Of a stretch of DNA of 64,000 nucleotides, positions 34,655-43,176 are shown in pieces (the stretch's first letter is position 1; every line of letters starts with the position of its first letter). Where the stretch lies: NCBI GenBank assembly GCA_016708905.1, contig JADJEV010000003.1:496001-560000 (forward strand), given 5' to 3'. The position numbers and the translations under genes were made by a program. A model generated the notes under the pieces. The model did not search any database and was not told the DNA's origin. It saw only the letters and a program-made list of their open reading frames with translations. Origin of the DNA: Candidatus Methylophosphatis roskildensis (lineage in GTDB: Bacteria > Pseudomonadota > Gammaproteobacteria > Burkholderiales > Rhodocyclaceae).

Positions 34655-34680
34655 AACGCGGCCTGCAGGCCGCGTTTGCC
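34655..34680. terminator. Bidirectional intrinsic terminator after slyD
   Basis: Perfect palindrome AACGCGGCCTG/CAGGCCGCGTT (34655-34676) followed by TTGCC, between convergent slyD and the binding-protein gene. Confidence 0.7.
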
Positions 34681-34698
34681 GTTCACCCCGGGCGCAGA

Positions 34699-35847
34699 TC
34701 AGCGCAGCAGCTTGCCGTCCCCGCCGAGAATCGCGATATCGACATAGCGAGAGCCCGAGCGCGAGGGTGAATCGAAGCCGATGATCATGCCGCCGACGTC
34801 GAAATTGCGCAGCGCCTGTAGGGAAGCCGTCAGTCTCGCGCGCGTCGGCTCGGCGCCGGCGCGGCGAAGGCCTTCGACCAGCACGCGGGCCGCCACATAG
34901 CCTTCGAGGATGGTCGCCGATAGCTGGCTGCCGGCCGGCGCATACTTCTGGAAATCGTCCTGGAAATCGCGCACGATCGGCACCCCGCGATTGAGCGGGT
35001 CGGGAACGACCTGCGAGACGGCAAAGCCGTGGGCTGTCTTTGCGCCGATCTTTTCCGCGACTTGCGGGCCCTCGGTCGTCGAGAGGGCGAACAACTGCGC
35101 TGTCCCCCCGCCGGCACGATACTGCTTGAGAAATTCGGCACTGGCAGCCGTGTTGGCGACCATCACGATCGCTTGCGCCTTCGACGCGCCGAGGGTTTTG
35201 ACGGACGCCTCGACCTGGGTCGTGTTCTTTGCGTAGCTTGCGCGGGCGACCACCTCGACCGCGTGCCGTTTCGCCGATTCGTCAATTGCCGCGAGGCCGT
35301 CGGCACCGAACGCGTCGTCCTGATAGAAGGCGCCGATTCGCTTCTGGCCGGTCAGCGACAGGTGGGAGACGATGCGCTCGACCTCTTCCGCATAGCTCGC
35401 TCGGGTGAAGAAGAGCAGCGTGTTTTCGGGCCGCACCAGGCTGCTTGCCCCCGAGCGCAGGCCGATCGCCGGAATGCCCGCCTCGCTCAGCACGCTCTCC
35501 TTGATCAGCGCATCGAGGTTGCCGGTGCCGACGATACCGAAGAACGCGAGCGGCCTGGACTCGGCCAGCGTCGCACGCGCGAGCCTGACGGTTTCTTCGG
35601 CCTTGTAGCCGTCGTCGCGCGATGCCAGGCGGATTTTCGAACCGCGAATCCCGCCGGCGGCATTGATCGCCTCGAAGCAAACCAGGGCGCCGACCCGCAT
35701 GCCGTTGCCGGTCGGCGCAAGCGGGCCGCTCAGTGGCGCGACCTGTGCGATCAGGATCTCGGCAGCGGCAGCGACGCCGGATGCGAGGCCGATCAGGCCC
35801 GCCACGATGCGCAGCGCGGCACGACGGATATCCGATTTCACCAGCAT
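34699..35847 (-). CDS. ABC transporter substrate-binding protein, branched-chain amino acid (Leu/Ile/Val) type
   Basis: Periplasmic binding protein, 382 residues. Signal peptide (IVAGLIGLASGVAAAAE), then LIAQVAPLSGPLAPTGNGMR and CFEAINAAGGIRGSKIRLAS, typical of family PBP1 LivK-like proteins. ATG 35847 with GGAGGG upstream. No permease or ATPase genes adjoin it, so the ligand is unknown. mutS lies 99 bases upstream on the same strand. Confidence 0.9.
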   Translation of the reverse strand: MLVKSDIRRAALRIVAGLIGLASGVAAAAEILIAQVAPLSGPLAPTGNGMRVGALVCFEAINAAGGIRGSKIRLASRDDGYKAEETVRLARATLAESRPLAFFGIVGTGNLDALIKESVLSEAGIPAIGLRSGASSLVRPENTLLFFTRASYAEEVERIVSHLSLTGQKRIGAFYQDDAFGADGLAAIDESAKRHAVEVVARASYAKNTTQVEASVKTLGASKAQAIVMVANTAASAEFLKQYRAGGGTAQLFALSTTEGPQVAEKIGAKTAHGFAVSQVVPDPLNRGVPIVRDFQDDFQKYAPAGSQLSATILEGYVAARVLVEGLRRAGAEPTRARLTASLQALRNFDVGGMIIGFDSPSRSGSRYVDIAILGGDGKLLR

Positions 35848-35946
35848 GCTCGATCCCTCCCACCTAACCCGCGGGCGCGGGTGCCGCACGGCTTGGCACA
35901 GCGGCACGTCAAATCCCGCCGACGCTCCGCAGGATACGCCCAACGG

Positions 35947-38547
35947 CTAAGGCTTGAGCATCCGCCGCAGATCGTAGAGGCGTTCGAGCGCCTCGCGCGG
36001 GGTCAGGGCGTCCGGATCGAGCTGCTGCAGGGCGACAACAGCCGGATGTGCGATGACATCATGCGCTTGTTCGTGGGCCTCCTCGTGTGCCGCGATGAAC
36101 AGGTCGGGCTGCGCATCGCTGCCGGATTGCGCGGCGACCTCGCGATTTTCCAGTGCGCGCAGCCGCCGCCGCGCTTCGCGCACCACGCTGCCCGGAATGC
36201 CTGCCAGCGCGGCCACCTCGATGCCGTAGCTCTGGCTGGCCGGGCCGTCCTCGACCGCATGCATGAAGACGATGCTGTGGCCGTGTTCGACCGCGTCGAG
36301 ATGCACGTTGGCACATTCCGGGTAGTCGTGCGCCAATCGCGTCAGCTCGAAGTAGTGGGTGGCGAACAGCGTATGACAGCGGTTTTTCTCCAGGAGGTGG
36401 CGCGCGATCGCGAACGCCAGCGCCAGGCCGTCGAAGGTCGAGGTGCCGCGGCCGATCTCGTCCATCAGCACCAGGCTGTTCTCGCTCGCGCCATGCAGAA
36501 TCGCTGCCGCTTCGGTCATTTCGACCATGAAGGTCGAGCGACCCGAGGCCAGGTCGTCGGAGGCGCCGATGCGGGTGAATATCGCATCGACCGGGCCGAT
36601 TCGCGCGCTCGCCGCCGGCACGAAACTGCCGCAGTGGGCGAGCAGCGCGATCAGCGCGATCTGCCGCATATAAGTCGATTTGCCGCCCATGTTGGGGCCG
36701 GTGATCAGCAGCATGCGCCGGGTCGGCGCGAGCGCGCAGTCGTTGGCGATGAAGCTGTCGACCTGCTGCTCGACGATCGGATGACGGCCGTCATCGATCT
36801 CCATCCCCGGCGCCTCGGTGAACGCAGGACGGCACCAGTCGTGGCGCAGCGCGCAGTCCGCGAACGCGGCCAGCCCGTCGAGCAGCGACAGGGCCCGGGC
36901 GATGCGCTGGAGCTGCGAAATATGCGGCGCGAGCGCATCGAGCAGCTCGTCGTAGAGAAGCTTCTCGCGCGCCAGCGCGCGCTCGTTGGCCGACAGGGCC
37001 TTGTCCTCGAAGGCCTTGAGTTCCGGCGTGATGTAGCGCTCGGCGTTCTTCAACGTCTGGCGCCGGCGGTAGTCGTCGGGCACACGCTGCGCGTTGGCGC
37101 TGCTGACCTCGATGTAGAAGCCATGCACGCGGTTGTACTCGACCCGCAGGTTGCTGATGCCGGCGCGGCTGCGCTCGCGGGTTTCCAGTTCGAGCAGAAA
37201 CGCGCCGCAGTTGGACTGTATGCTGCGCAGCTCGTCGAGTTCCGCGTCGAAGCCATCGGCAATCACGCCGCCCTCGCGCAGCAGCGCGGCGGGCTCGCTG
37301 CGAATCGCGCGAACCAGCAGCTCGAGCGGTTCGGCCGGCGGCATGAGGTCGTCCGCGATGCCGGCCAGCAGCGGCGCCGCCGGCTGCCCGAGCATGGCGC
37401 GCAAGGGCGCGAGCGCGATCAGCGAATCGCGCAGGCTGGCCAGGTCGCGCGGGCGTGCGCTCTTCAGGGCGACCCTCGCGGTGATGCGTTCGACATCGGC
37501 GATGGCGCGCAGGCGCTCGCGCACGGCATTGCACGGGCCGTCGCCACGATCGCCGATCAACCCCGTCACCGCTTCGTGGCGCAGCGTCGATTGAGTTCGT
37601 ACCGCTGTCGGGTGATGCAGCGCGTGGCGCAGCCAGCGCGAGCCCATCGAGGTCGCGCAGGTGTCGAGCAGCGACAACAGCGTCGGCGCCGGCTCGCCGC
37701 GCAGGGTTTCGGAGATCTCCAGATTGCGCCGTGTGTTGGCATCCAGCCGCAGGAAGTCGCCGTCGCGTTCGAGCCGCATGCCGGTCACATGGTGCAGCGC
37801 CTGCTGCTGGGTGGTGCGCGCATAGTCGAGCAGGGCGCCGGCAGACCCCAGGGCAAGCGAAGCCTCGTCGATCCCGAATCCGGCCAGGTCACGGGTGCCG
37901 AAATGCTGGGTGAGTTGGCGCAGCGCCGAGCTAGCATCGAACTGCCAGTCGGCCAGTCGGCGGACCGCCGCGGGCTGCGCATCGAGCAATGCGAGCGGCA
38001 GCGTGTCCGGCGCGAGGATCTCGGCCGGGCGCAGGCGTTCGAGCTGGGCCGGCAGTTGCGCGCTGTCGATTTCCATCAGCCGCAGATCGCCATTGGCAAG
38101 GTTGAGCCAGGCCAGGCCGGTACGCCCGCGATTCACCGCGAGAGCCAGCAGCAGCGCATCGCGCCGCTCATCGAGCAGGGCAGAGTCGGTCAGCGTGCCT
38201 GGCGTGACGATGCGCGAAACCGCGCGTTCGACTGGGCCCTTGCTGGTTGCCGGGTCGCCGATCTGCTCGCAGATGACGACCGATTCGCCGAGCTTCACCA
38301 GCTTGGCGAGATACTGCTCGACGGCATGGTAGGGCACGCCGGCCATCGGGATCGGCTTGCCCGCCGACTGGCCGCGCGCGGTCAGCGTGATGTCGAGCAG
38401 GCGCGACGCCTTCTGCGCATCCTCGAAAAACAGTTCGTAGAAATCGCCCATGCGATAGAACAGCAGCAACGCCGGATGCTGCGCCTTCAGGCGCAGGTAT
38501 TGCTGCATCATCGGCGTGTGGTGGGCGAGTTCGGCTTCGGACAGCAT
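35947..38547 (-). CDS. mutS: DNA mismatch repair protein MutS
   Basis: Recognises mismatches and starts repair with MutL. 866 residues, full length. Mismatch-binding Phe-x-Glu in FYRMGDFYELF (about 30-40), core and clamp domains, Walker A GPNMGGKST (about 615), Walker B VLMDEIGRGTSTFD, and a C-terminal dimerisation helix pair. The ATG at 38547 gives MLSEAELAHHTPMMQQYLRL. The long antisense frame over it is a shadow. Confidence 0.98.
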   Translation of the reverse strand: MLSEAELAHHTPMMQQYLRLKAQHPALLLFYRMGDFYELFFEDAQKASRLLDITLTARGQSAGKPIPMAGVPYHAVEQYLAKLVKLGESVVICEQIGDPATSKGPVERAVSRIVTPGTLTDSALLDERRDALLLALAVNRGRTGLAWLNLANGDLRLMEIDSAQLPAQLERLRPAEILAPDTLPLALLDAQPAAVRRLADWQFDASSALRQLTQHFGTRDLAGFGIDEASLALGSAGALLDYARTTQQQALHHVTGMRLERDGDFLRLDANTRRNLEISETLRGEPAPTLLSLLDTCATSMGSRWLRHALHHPTAVRTQSTLRHEAVTGLIGDRGDGPCNAVRERLRAIADVERITARVALKSARPRDLASLRDSLIALAPLRAMLGQPAAPLLAGIADDLMPPAEPLELLVRAIRSEPAALLREGGVIADGFDAELDELRSIQSNCGAFLLELETRERSRAGISNLRVEYNRVHGFYIEVSSANAQRVPDDYRRRQTLKNAERYITPELKAFEDKALSANERALAREKLLYDELLDALAPHISQLQRIARALSLLDGLAAFADCALRHDWCRPAFTEAPGMEIDDGRHPIVEQQVDSFIANDCALAPTRRMLLITGPNMGGKSTYMRQIALIALLAHCGSFVPAASARIGPVDAIFTRIGASDDLASGRSTFMVEMTEAAAILHGASENSLVLMDEIGRGTSTFDGLALAFAIARHLLEKNRCHTLFATHYFELTRLAHDYPECANVHLDAVEHGHSIVFMHAVEDGPASQSYGIEVAALAGIPGSVVREARRRLRALENREVAAQSGSDAQPDLFIAAHEEAHEQAHDVIAHPAVVALQQLDPDALTPREALERLYDLRRMLKP

Positions 38548-39147
38548 GCGATCGGGAGGGGGCGATTGGACGGCATTGCGCGAAGGCGCATTGTACTTGC
38601 GCGCTGCTCAGCGGCGCGGCGGGCAGATCGGCCGGCCCGCAGCGCTGCAGATGATGCGCAGGCTTCGGGACGTGCGTGCCAACGTCATCAAGCGCGCCAA
38701 GGCCCGCCGCGTATGGATTGCACGCAGCCAGGCGGTCGACGGGGGCGGCGACGAGGGGGGGTTCCGGGCAGGGGATCGCCGCGAACGGCAGGGCCTTTGC
38801 AGGGCGACCGTCGGGTGGATCGCTGTCAGTCGGGTCGAAGCCGGCTAGCGAAACGAACGCGCGATGCAGCCTGAAGACAATGCTGGAAGCCGCATGGGGA
38901 CTGGCTCGTCGGGATGGCACAGCCAGGAGGCGCATGAAATGGCGCTCGTGGCAGGGCGAAGATCCCGGCTCGTGTATCGGAAGCGGCCCGGCGCCGCATC
39001 GTCTGCCGCCCGCGCCCGTCCGGAGGTGCCGGCGGGTGCGTAGCGGGCCCACCCATTCGGTGACGACAAACGGCGTTGAAAGAGCCAGCATCCACGCCGA
39101 GTTTGCTCGAATCAGCGGCGGTCAACTGCCGATTCCAGGTTGAATGC
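38548..39147. other. 600-bp gene-free region between mutS and an OmpA-lipoprotein gene
   Basis: Holds palindromic element copy C at 38883-38960 (GGAAGCCGCATGGGGACTGG and GGCGCATGAAATGGCGCTCG). I see no coding potential, RNA or clear promoter in the rest; small open frames on both strands have no recognisable content. Confidence 0.5.
38883..38960. repeat. Interspersed palindromic element, left two-thirds (C)
   Basis: Left arm and centre match copy E almost base for base (GGAAGCCGCATGGGGACTGG; GGCGCATGAAATGGCGCTCG). The right arm is replaced by unrelated sequence. Confidence 0.75.
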
Positions 39148-40533
39148 TCAGGAAGTCGCCGCGCTGCACGGGCTGACCCTGAACTCGACCCGGCGGTCGA
39201 GAATGTCGCGCGAATCGTCCGTGCCGATACCGATGATGTTCTCGTGCCAGCCCTTGCCGATCGAGACGAGTCGCGGGCGCAACTGCGGGGCGTCGCTGGC
39301 CAGGCGCTGGCTGATGTGTTGCGCGCGCATCAACGACAGACGATCGTTGATTGGCTCCGAACCGGTGCGGCTGGTATGGCCGGACACCTCGACGCAACTG
39401 GAACGTTGCGCCGCCGTGGTGGCGATCTGCCTCAGCCAGAGGTCGTACGGGCCGTTGATCTCCTTGTCGCTCCAGAACTGTGTCGAACCCGGGCGGAAGA
39501 GAAACTTGATGCCGAGCCGATTCTGTCCAAGGCCGAAATCGACCAGTTTCGCGAAGGCCTTCATCGCCTCGTCACGGCGGCCGAGTTTCCAGCTCGACAG
39601 GTAGATGCCGTTATGCACACGCAACTGATCGCCGGCGCCGCCGCGCAGCACGCCGCGATAGATGTCGAGCGCCTCGTCGTAGCGTCCGGCGCTGTAGGCC
39701 TGCATGCCCTCGTTGATCTGTGCTGCCGCGAACACGCGGTCGAGGTAGACCGGGTTGATCGGGTCGCTCGCCTTGGTGCCCTGGCAGGTCTTCACGTAAC
39801 CCTGGGTTGCCGGGTCGGGCGCCCAAGCCGGACTGTCGAGGAAGAAGGCCGTCGGCGTATGGTCGATGCCCTGCGGACTGGCGCGGGCGAAGCCCTTGGA
39901 GATGATCAGACCGGAGCGCAGGTCGACCAGCGCGAGGCAGACGCGATACCACTCGCGTGGACCGGCATTCTTGCCCTCCATGTCCACCGGCGTGAAAGTG
40001 CCGATGAAGAGCAGCGGACCGCGCACCAGATTCTCGGAATTGAATGGCTTGAGTTCGAACTTCGGAAAGCTGCTCTTGACCAGGGCCGAAATTCGCGTCT
40101 CCATGGTCTGGGTGGCCGTGGACTGCACGCCGGAGTTGCCATCCACCAGCGGATCGATGACCAGCGGATACCTGTCGCCGATCCCGCGATTGACCGGAAG
40201 ATCGGCCTTGGCAAACAGGTTGTTGGCGGCAAACTGGACCGCATCTTCGAAGGCCATGATCGGCGGTGGAGATGGCGGGGCGGCCGGTGCGGCAGGAGCG
40301 GCTGTTGCCGCCGCAGGAGCGGCTGTCGGTGCCGCAGGTGCGGCAGCTTCCTTGAGAGCGAGCCCGCGCGGGTCGCTCGCGCCGGGCGCCTTGGTCGACG
40401 GCTTGCCGGCCGGTTCCGCGCTCGGACGGGCGGACGGATTGCCGCATGCGACCAGGGCGCTGGCTGCGACGATGACGGCCGCGTAACGCAGCAGACTCGG
40501 GTAGGGTCCGTGGGTGGGATGGCTGGGGTTCAT
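39148..40533 (-). CDS. OmpA-domain lipoprotein with TPR-like segment
   Basis: 461 residues. Signal peptide with lipobox (ASALVAC, Cys30), a Pro/Ala-rich linker, a domain with AFEDAVQFAANNLFAKADLP and penicillin-binding-protein-activator-like features, a TPR-like pair (INEGMQAYSAGRYDEALDIY), and a C-terminal OmpA peptidoglycan-binding domain (VEVSGHTSRTGSEPINDRLS, RVEFRV). Anchors between outer membrane and wall. ATG 40533 has AAGGAG upstream and overlaps the caspase stop (ATGA), so the two are coupled. Confidence 0.8.
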   Translation of the reverse strand: MNPSHPTHGPYPSLLRYAAVIVAASALVACGNPSARPSAEPAGKPSTKAPGASDPRGLALKEAAAPAAPTAAPAAATAAPAAPAAPPSPPPIMAFEDAVQFAANNLFAKADLPVNRGIGDRYPLVIDPLVDGNSGVQSTATQTMETRISALVKSSFPKFELKPFNSENLVRGPLLFIGTFTPVDMEGKNAGPREWYRVCLALVDLRSGLIISKGFARASPQGIDHTPTAFFLDSPAWAPDPATQGYVKTCQGTKASDPINPVYLDRVFAAAQINEGMQAYSAGRYDEALDIYRGVLRGGAGDQLRVHNGIYLSSWKLGRRDEAMKAFAKLVDFGLGQNRLGIKFLFRPGSTQFWSDKEINGPYDLWLRQIATTAAQRSSCVEVSGHTSRTGSEPINDRLSLMRAQHISQRLASDAPQLRPRLVSIGKGWHENIIGIGTDDSRDILDRRVEFRVSPCSAATS

Positions 40534-41864
40534 TTCTTGCACTCCTTTTGTTGCAGAAACTTGGTTTCTTCGGCCGACAGTGGCAGGCCGACCTGAAATC
40601 GCATGACCAGTTCGGCGCACAACCCCGCGCGCGCAGCATGTGATTGCGCCTGGGTGGCGGCGGGCGGCACGGCCGCAACTGCTACCGGGCTTGACGGCGC
40701 AACCGATGCGGCCGGCGGCGGGGCGATCGTCGCGACCGCAGGCGGCGGCTCGCGGTGGACTTCCTCGTCGATCCGCTTGAGCGCCTTTTCGCGCTCGGCG
40801 AGCTCGGACTCCTTGCGCTGCAACTCGTCCTTGCGCTGTTCGGCGGCCGGTGCGGGCAGCGGTCTTGCCAGTGCGACCGTTTGCTGGTGCTCGCGGGCCC
40901 AGCGCAGCTTTTCCTCGTCGAGCTGATGGCGCTCCTCTTCGAGCTGGGCGCGTTGCGCCTCGAGCCGGCGCATCGTTTCGTCCATCCGGCGCTGTGCTTC
41001 GGCCGAGGCGACTTCGCCGCTACCGCCGCCGCGCGAAGGATTGAGCACCACCTTCACGGTCAGCGAGGAATGATCCCAGGGAATCTGCCGCTCGCCGGTA
41101 TCGCGATAGACCTTGACGCGCACATTGCGGAACATCTCTTCGATCTGCAGGCCCTCGGCTTGCATTTCTTGCGCCAGATGGCGCGTGTAGATGCTGTTGG
41201 TACCTGGAGGGCCGTCCTCGGCGGCGGCACCCGGTGCCGACGCATACGCGATCAGCGTCCCGTAGGCGCGCATTTCCGCAAGGCCGCCGCCTGCCTGTAT
41301 CGCGCGGGTTCTGCCCAGAAATGGGTTGTCGCGGCAGGCGTCGAGCACCACGATGCGCGCCTGCCGGCTGGGCTTGCCCATCTCGCCGAGAAGGCGCTCG
41401 ATGTCAATCGATTCCCACTTCACGGTGCGTTCGTCGTTGAGCGCGATGTCCACCGGGATCAGATAGTTCCTGCCGTCGACCTGCACGCCGTGGCCGGCAT
41501 AGTAGAGCAGCGCGATGCCTTCCTGACCCTCGCTGCGATTGGCGAAGTCGATGACTTCCTTGCGGAACTCGCGGCTGCCCAGGTTGAGCTTTTCGGTGAC
41601 CTCGAAGCCCAGCTTGCGCAGCGCGCCGGCGATCAGCCGCGCATCGTTCTCCGGGTTGGCGAGCGGATTGTTCGGGTAGCGTGCATTGCCGACGACGAGC
41701 GCAATGCGCTTCTCGGCGGCGGCCAGCGCCGGCACCGACAGACTCTGCAGCAGCACCGCCAAGCCCAGACCGAGCGCCATCAGCCATTTCGATGGGCGGC
41801 GGTACAAAGGCGGAATTGCGCAGTCCCGGTCGTTGCGGCCGGGAGACGTATCGCTGCACGGCAT
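40530..41864 (-). CDS. Caspase-family (C14) protein with coiled-coil tail
   Basis: 444 residues. A membrane segment or signal (WLMALGLGLAVLLQSLSVPA), then the caspase-like p20 core (KRIALVVGNARYPNNPLANP) with catalytic His125 (YYAGHGVQVDG) and Cys177 (VLDACRDNPF), then a long Glu/Arg coiled coil (about 290-375) and a short C-terminal domain (CAELVMRFQVGLPLSAEETK). Cleavage specificity unknown. The ATG at 41864 is preferred (AGGGAA upstream) over a GTG at 41891. Coupled to the OmpA-type lipoprotein downstream. Confidence 0.85.
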   Translation of the reverse strand: MPCSDTSPGRNDRDCAIPPLYRRPSKWLMALGLGLAVLLQSLSVPALAAAEKRIALVVGNARYPNNPLANPENDARLIAGALRKLGFEVTEKLNLGSREFRKEVIDFANRSEGQEGIALLYYAGHGVQVDGRNYLIPVDIALNDERTVKWESIDIERLLGEMGKPSRQARIVVLDACRDNPFLGRTRAIQAGGGLAEMRAYGTLIAYASAPGAAAEDGPPGTNSIYTRHLAQEMQAEGLQIEEMFRNVRVKVYRDTGERQIPWDHSSLTVKVVLNPSRGGGSGEVASAEAQRRMDETMRRLEAQRAQLEEERHQLDEEKLRWAREHQQTVALARPLPAPAAEQRKDELQRKESELAEREKALKRIDEEVHREPPPAVATIAPPPAASVAPSSPVAVAAVPPAATQAQSHAARAGLCAELVMRFQVGLPLSAEETKFLQQKECKK

Positions 41865-42069
41865 GGCGATTCCCTGGCTGCTCGAGCGCACGACGCGCCC
41901 GACCTGCCAATCATAGGCCGGCCGCTGCCTGCCTGGCTATCGTCCAGAAGTTGCACGTCGCCATGCTCGAGTGCGGACGGCATCATCCCGAAGTGATGCC
42001 ACTTTAGGCTGAGACGATCCGACGCAGCCCCGAAAGCCGCACCGCGCGGACATTTGCAGCAGTATTAGC

Positions 42070-42135
42070 TGTGGAACCGCATGGAATGGCGGTTTCGGGC
42101 ATGCCACCCCGTAGAGCAAGTGTTCATGCGGACTC
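42070..42135. repeat. Interspersed palindromic element, degenerate copy (D)
   Basis: Reads GGAACCGCATGGAATGGCGG, GGGCATGCCACC and GTTCATGCGGACTC, so both arms are present, but shortened and diverged. Confidence 0.6.
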
Positions 42136-42230
42136 TGGGCCGTGCGCTTTCGGATCGATCAGGCTGTCGGTCGGTGGGCCAGCGCCGGTGGGCCAGCGCA
42201 GGCCATTGAGCCAGCGAGTTGCAAGTGGTA

Positions 42231-42250
42231 GACTGGTCACCTGACTAGTC
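42231..42250 (+). promoter_or_regulatory. Candidate operator of the Phd/PIN toxin-antitoxin operon
   Basis: Two 8-bp near-palindromes, GACTGGTC and GACTAGTC, 12 bp centre to centre, just upstream of the antitoxin ATG (42265). Paired short palindromes about one helical turn apart are typical for Phd/YefM autorepression. Confidence 0.5.
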
Positions 42251-42264
42251 CGATAGGGGGCAAA

Positions 42265-42522
42265 ATGGATACTTGGCCGGTTCAAGACGCGAAAGCACGA
42301 TTCAGCGAATTTCTCGAAGCGTGCATTGCCAACGGTCCGCAAATGGTGACCAGGCGAGGCACCGAAGCCGCGGTTCTGGTGCCGGTTGACGAGTGGCGAC
42401 GGCTGCAGGCGGCGGCGCGACCATCGCTCAAGCAATTGCTGCTGTCTGACCTCGGGCGAACCGACTTCCTGACTGCACCGAGGCGAGTCGCTCGCCGACG
42501 CAAACTCGCCCGGTTCGGGTAG
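42265..42522 (+). CDS. Phd/YefM-type antitoxin
   Basis: 85 residues. MDTWPVQDAKARFSEFLEAC at the start is the Phd/YefM DNA-binding fold; the C-terminus (LSDLGRTDFLTAP, then a basic RRVARRRKLARFG) would wrap the toxin. AGGGGG precedes the ATG. It is followed after four bases by a PIN-domain toxin, so the pair is a type II module. Confidence 0.9.
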   Translation: MDTWPVQDAKARFSEFLEACIANGPQMVTRRGTEAAVLVPVDEWRRLQAAARPSLKQLLLSDLGRTDFLTAPRRVARRRKLARFG

Positions 42523-42526
42523 TCGG

Positions 42527-42940
42527 ATGTATCTGCTCGACACCAATGTCGTATTTGAATTGCGCAAGCCAAGACCGCACGGGGCGGTCGTCGCCTGGCT
42601 GCGGTCGGTGGCCGATGCCGATCTGCACCTGTCGGCCGTCACACTCGGCGAAATCCAGGCCGGCATCGAACTGACTCGCGAGCAGGATGCGGACAAGGCT
42701 CGCGAAATCGAAGCATGGGCCGACCTCGTCGCCGCCTCGTACAACGTTCTGCCGATGGACGCCGAGACATTTCGGGTTTGGGCTCGGCTGATGCATCGCA
42801 AGTCGGACACGTTCTACGAGGACGCCATGATCGCGGCGACGGCGCTGGTTCACAAACTGACGATCGTGACCCGCAATGTCGCCGACTTCACGCAATTCGA
42901 TGTGGAACTGGTGAACCCGTTTGCAGCACCGCAGGACTGA
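42527..42940 (+). CDS. PIN-domain (VapC/FitB-like) toxin ribonuclease
   Basis: 137 residues. Acidic metal ligands: Asp5 in MYLLDTNVVFEL, Glu in VTLGEIQAGIE, Asp in FYEDAMIAATAL, and Asp in TRNVADFTQFDVEL. Likely cleaves RNA when released from its antitoxin. Pairs with the Phd-type gene four bases upstream. Confidence 0.92.
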   Translation: MYLLDTNVVFELRKPRPHGAVVAWLRSVADADLHLSAVTLGEIQAGIELTREQDADKAREIEAWADLVAASYNVLPMDAETFRVWARLMHRKSDTFYEDAMIAATALVHKLTIVTRNVADFTQFDVELVNPFAAPQD

Positions 42941-43061
42941 AAGCCGCGGCTTCAATCGCGCACCAGAATTGGCGACGACCCGTCCCTCGATCGCGCGTCC
43001 GGAACCGGGCTGATTGGAGTCGCAAGCGACGCCGCTGAATTGGCGCGGGATCGACAAGCGC

Positions 43062-43110
43062 GCAAGGGCCGCGCGGATAGGCGGCACTCACGGCGATGGG
43101 TGGCGCAGGT
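43062..43110. repeat. Interspersed palindromic element, degenerate fragment (H)
   Basis: Reads GGGCCGCGCGGATAGGCGGC and ACTCACGG; diverged left arm, between the PIN toxin and the cupin gene. Confidence 0.45.
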
Positions 43111-43176
43111 CAAGTCGATGCGCTTGGCATGATCAGAGTCATAGGGACGCCAGATCGGCCCATCCGTCGAGTATCC

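Larger units (their letters stand above)
41865..42264. other. 400-bp gene-free region with palindromic fragment D and an operator
   Basis: Contains element fragment D (42070-42135), the putative Phd operator (42231-42250), and the upstream region of the caspase gene. No coding potential recognised. Confidence 0.5.

Noticed and set aside
35868..35884. GC hairpin between mutS and the binding-protein gene as a terminator
   Set aside because: Short CCCGCG/CGCGGG arms and no T-run.
35029..38874. 1,281-residue plus-strand open frame
   Set aside because: Antisense to mutS and the binding-protein gene; low-complexity Arg/Ala/Gln composition typical of GC-rich shadow frames.
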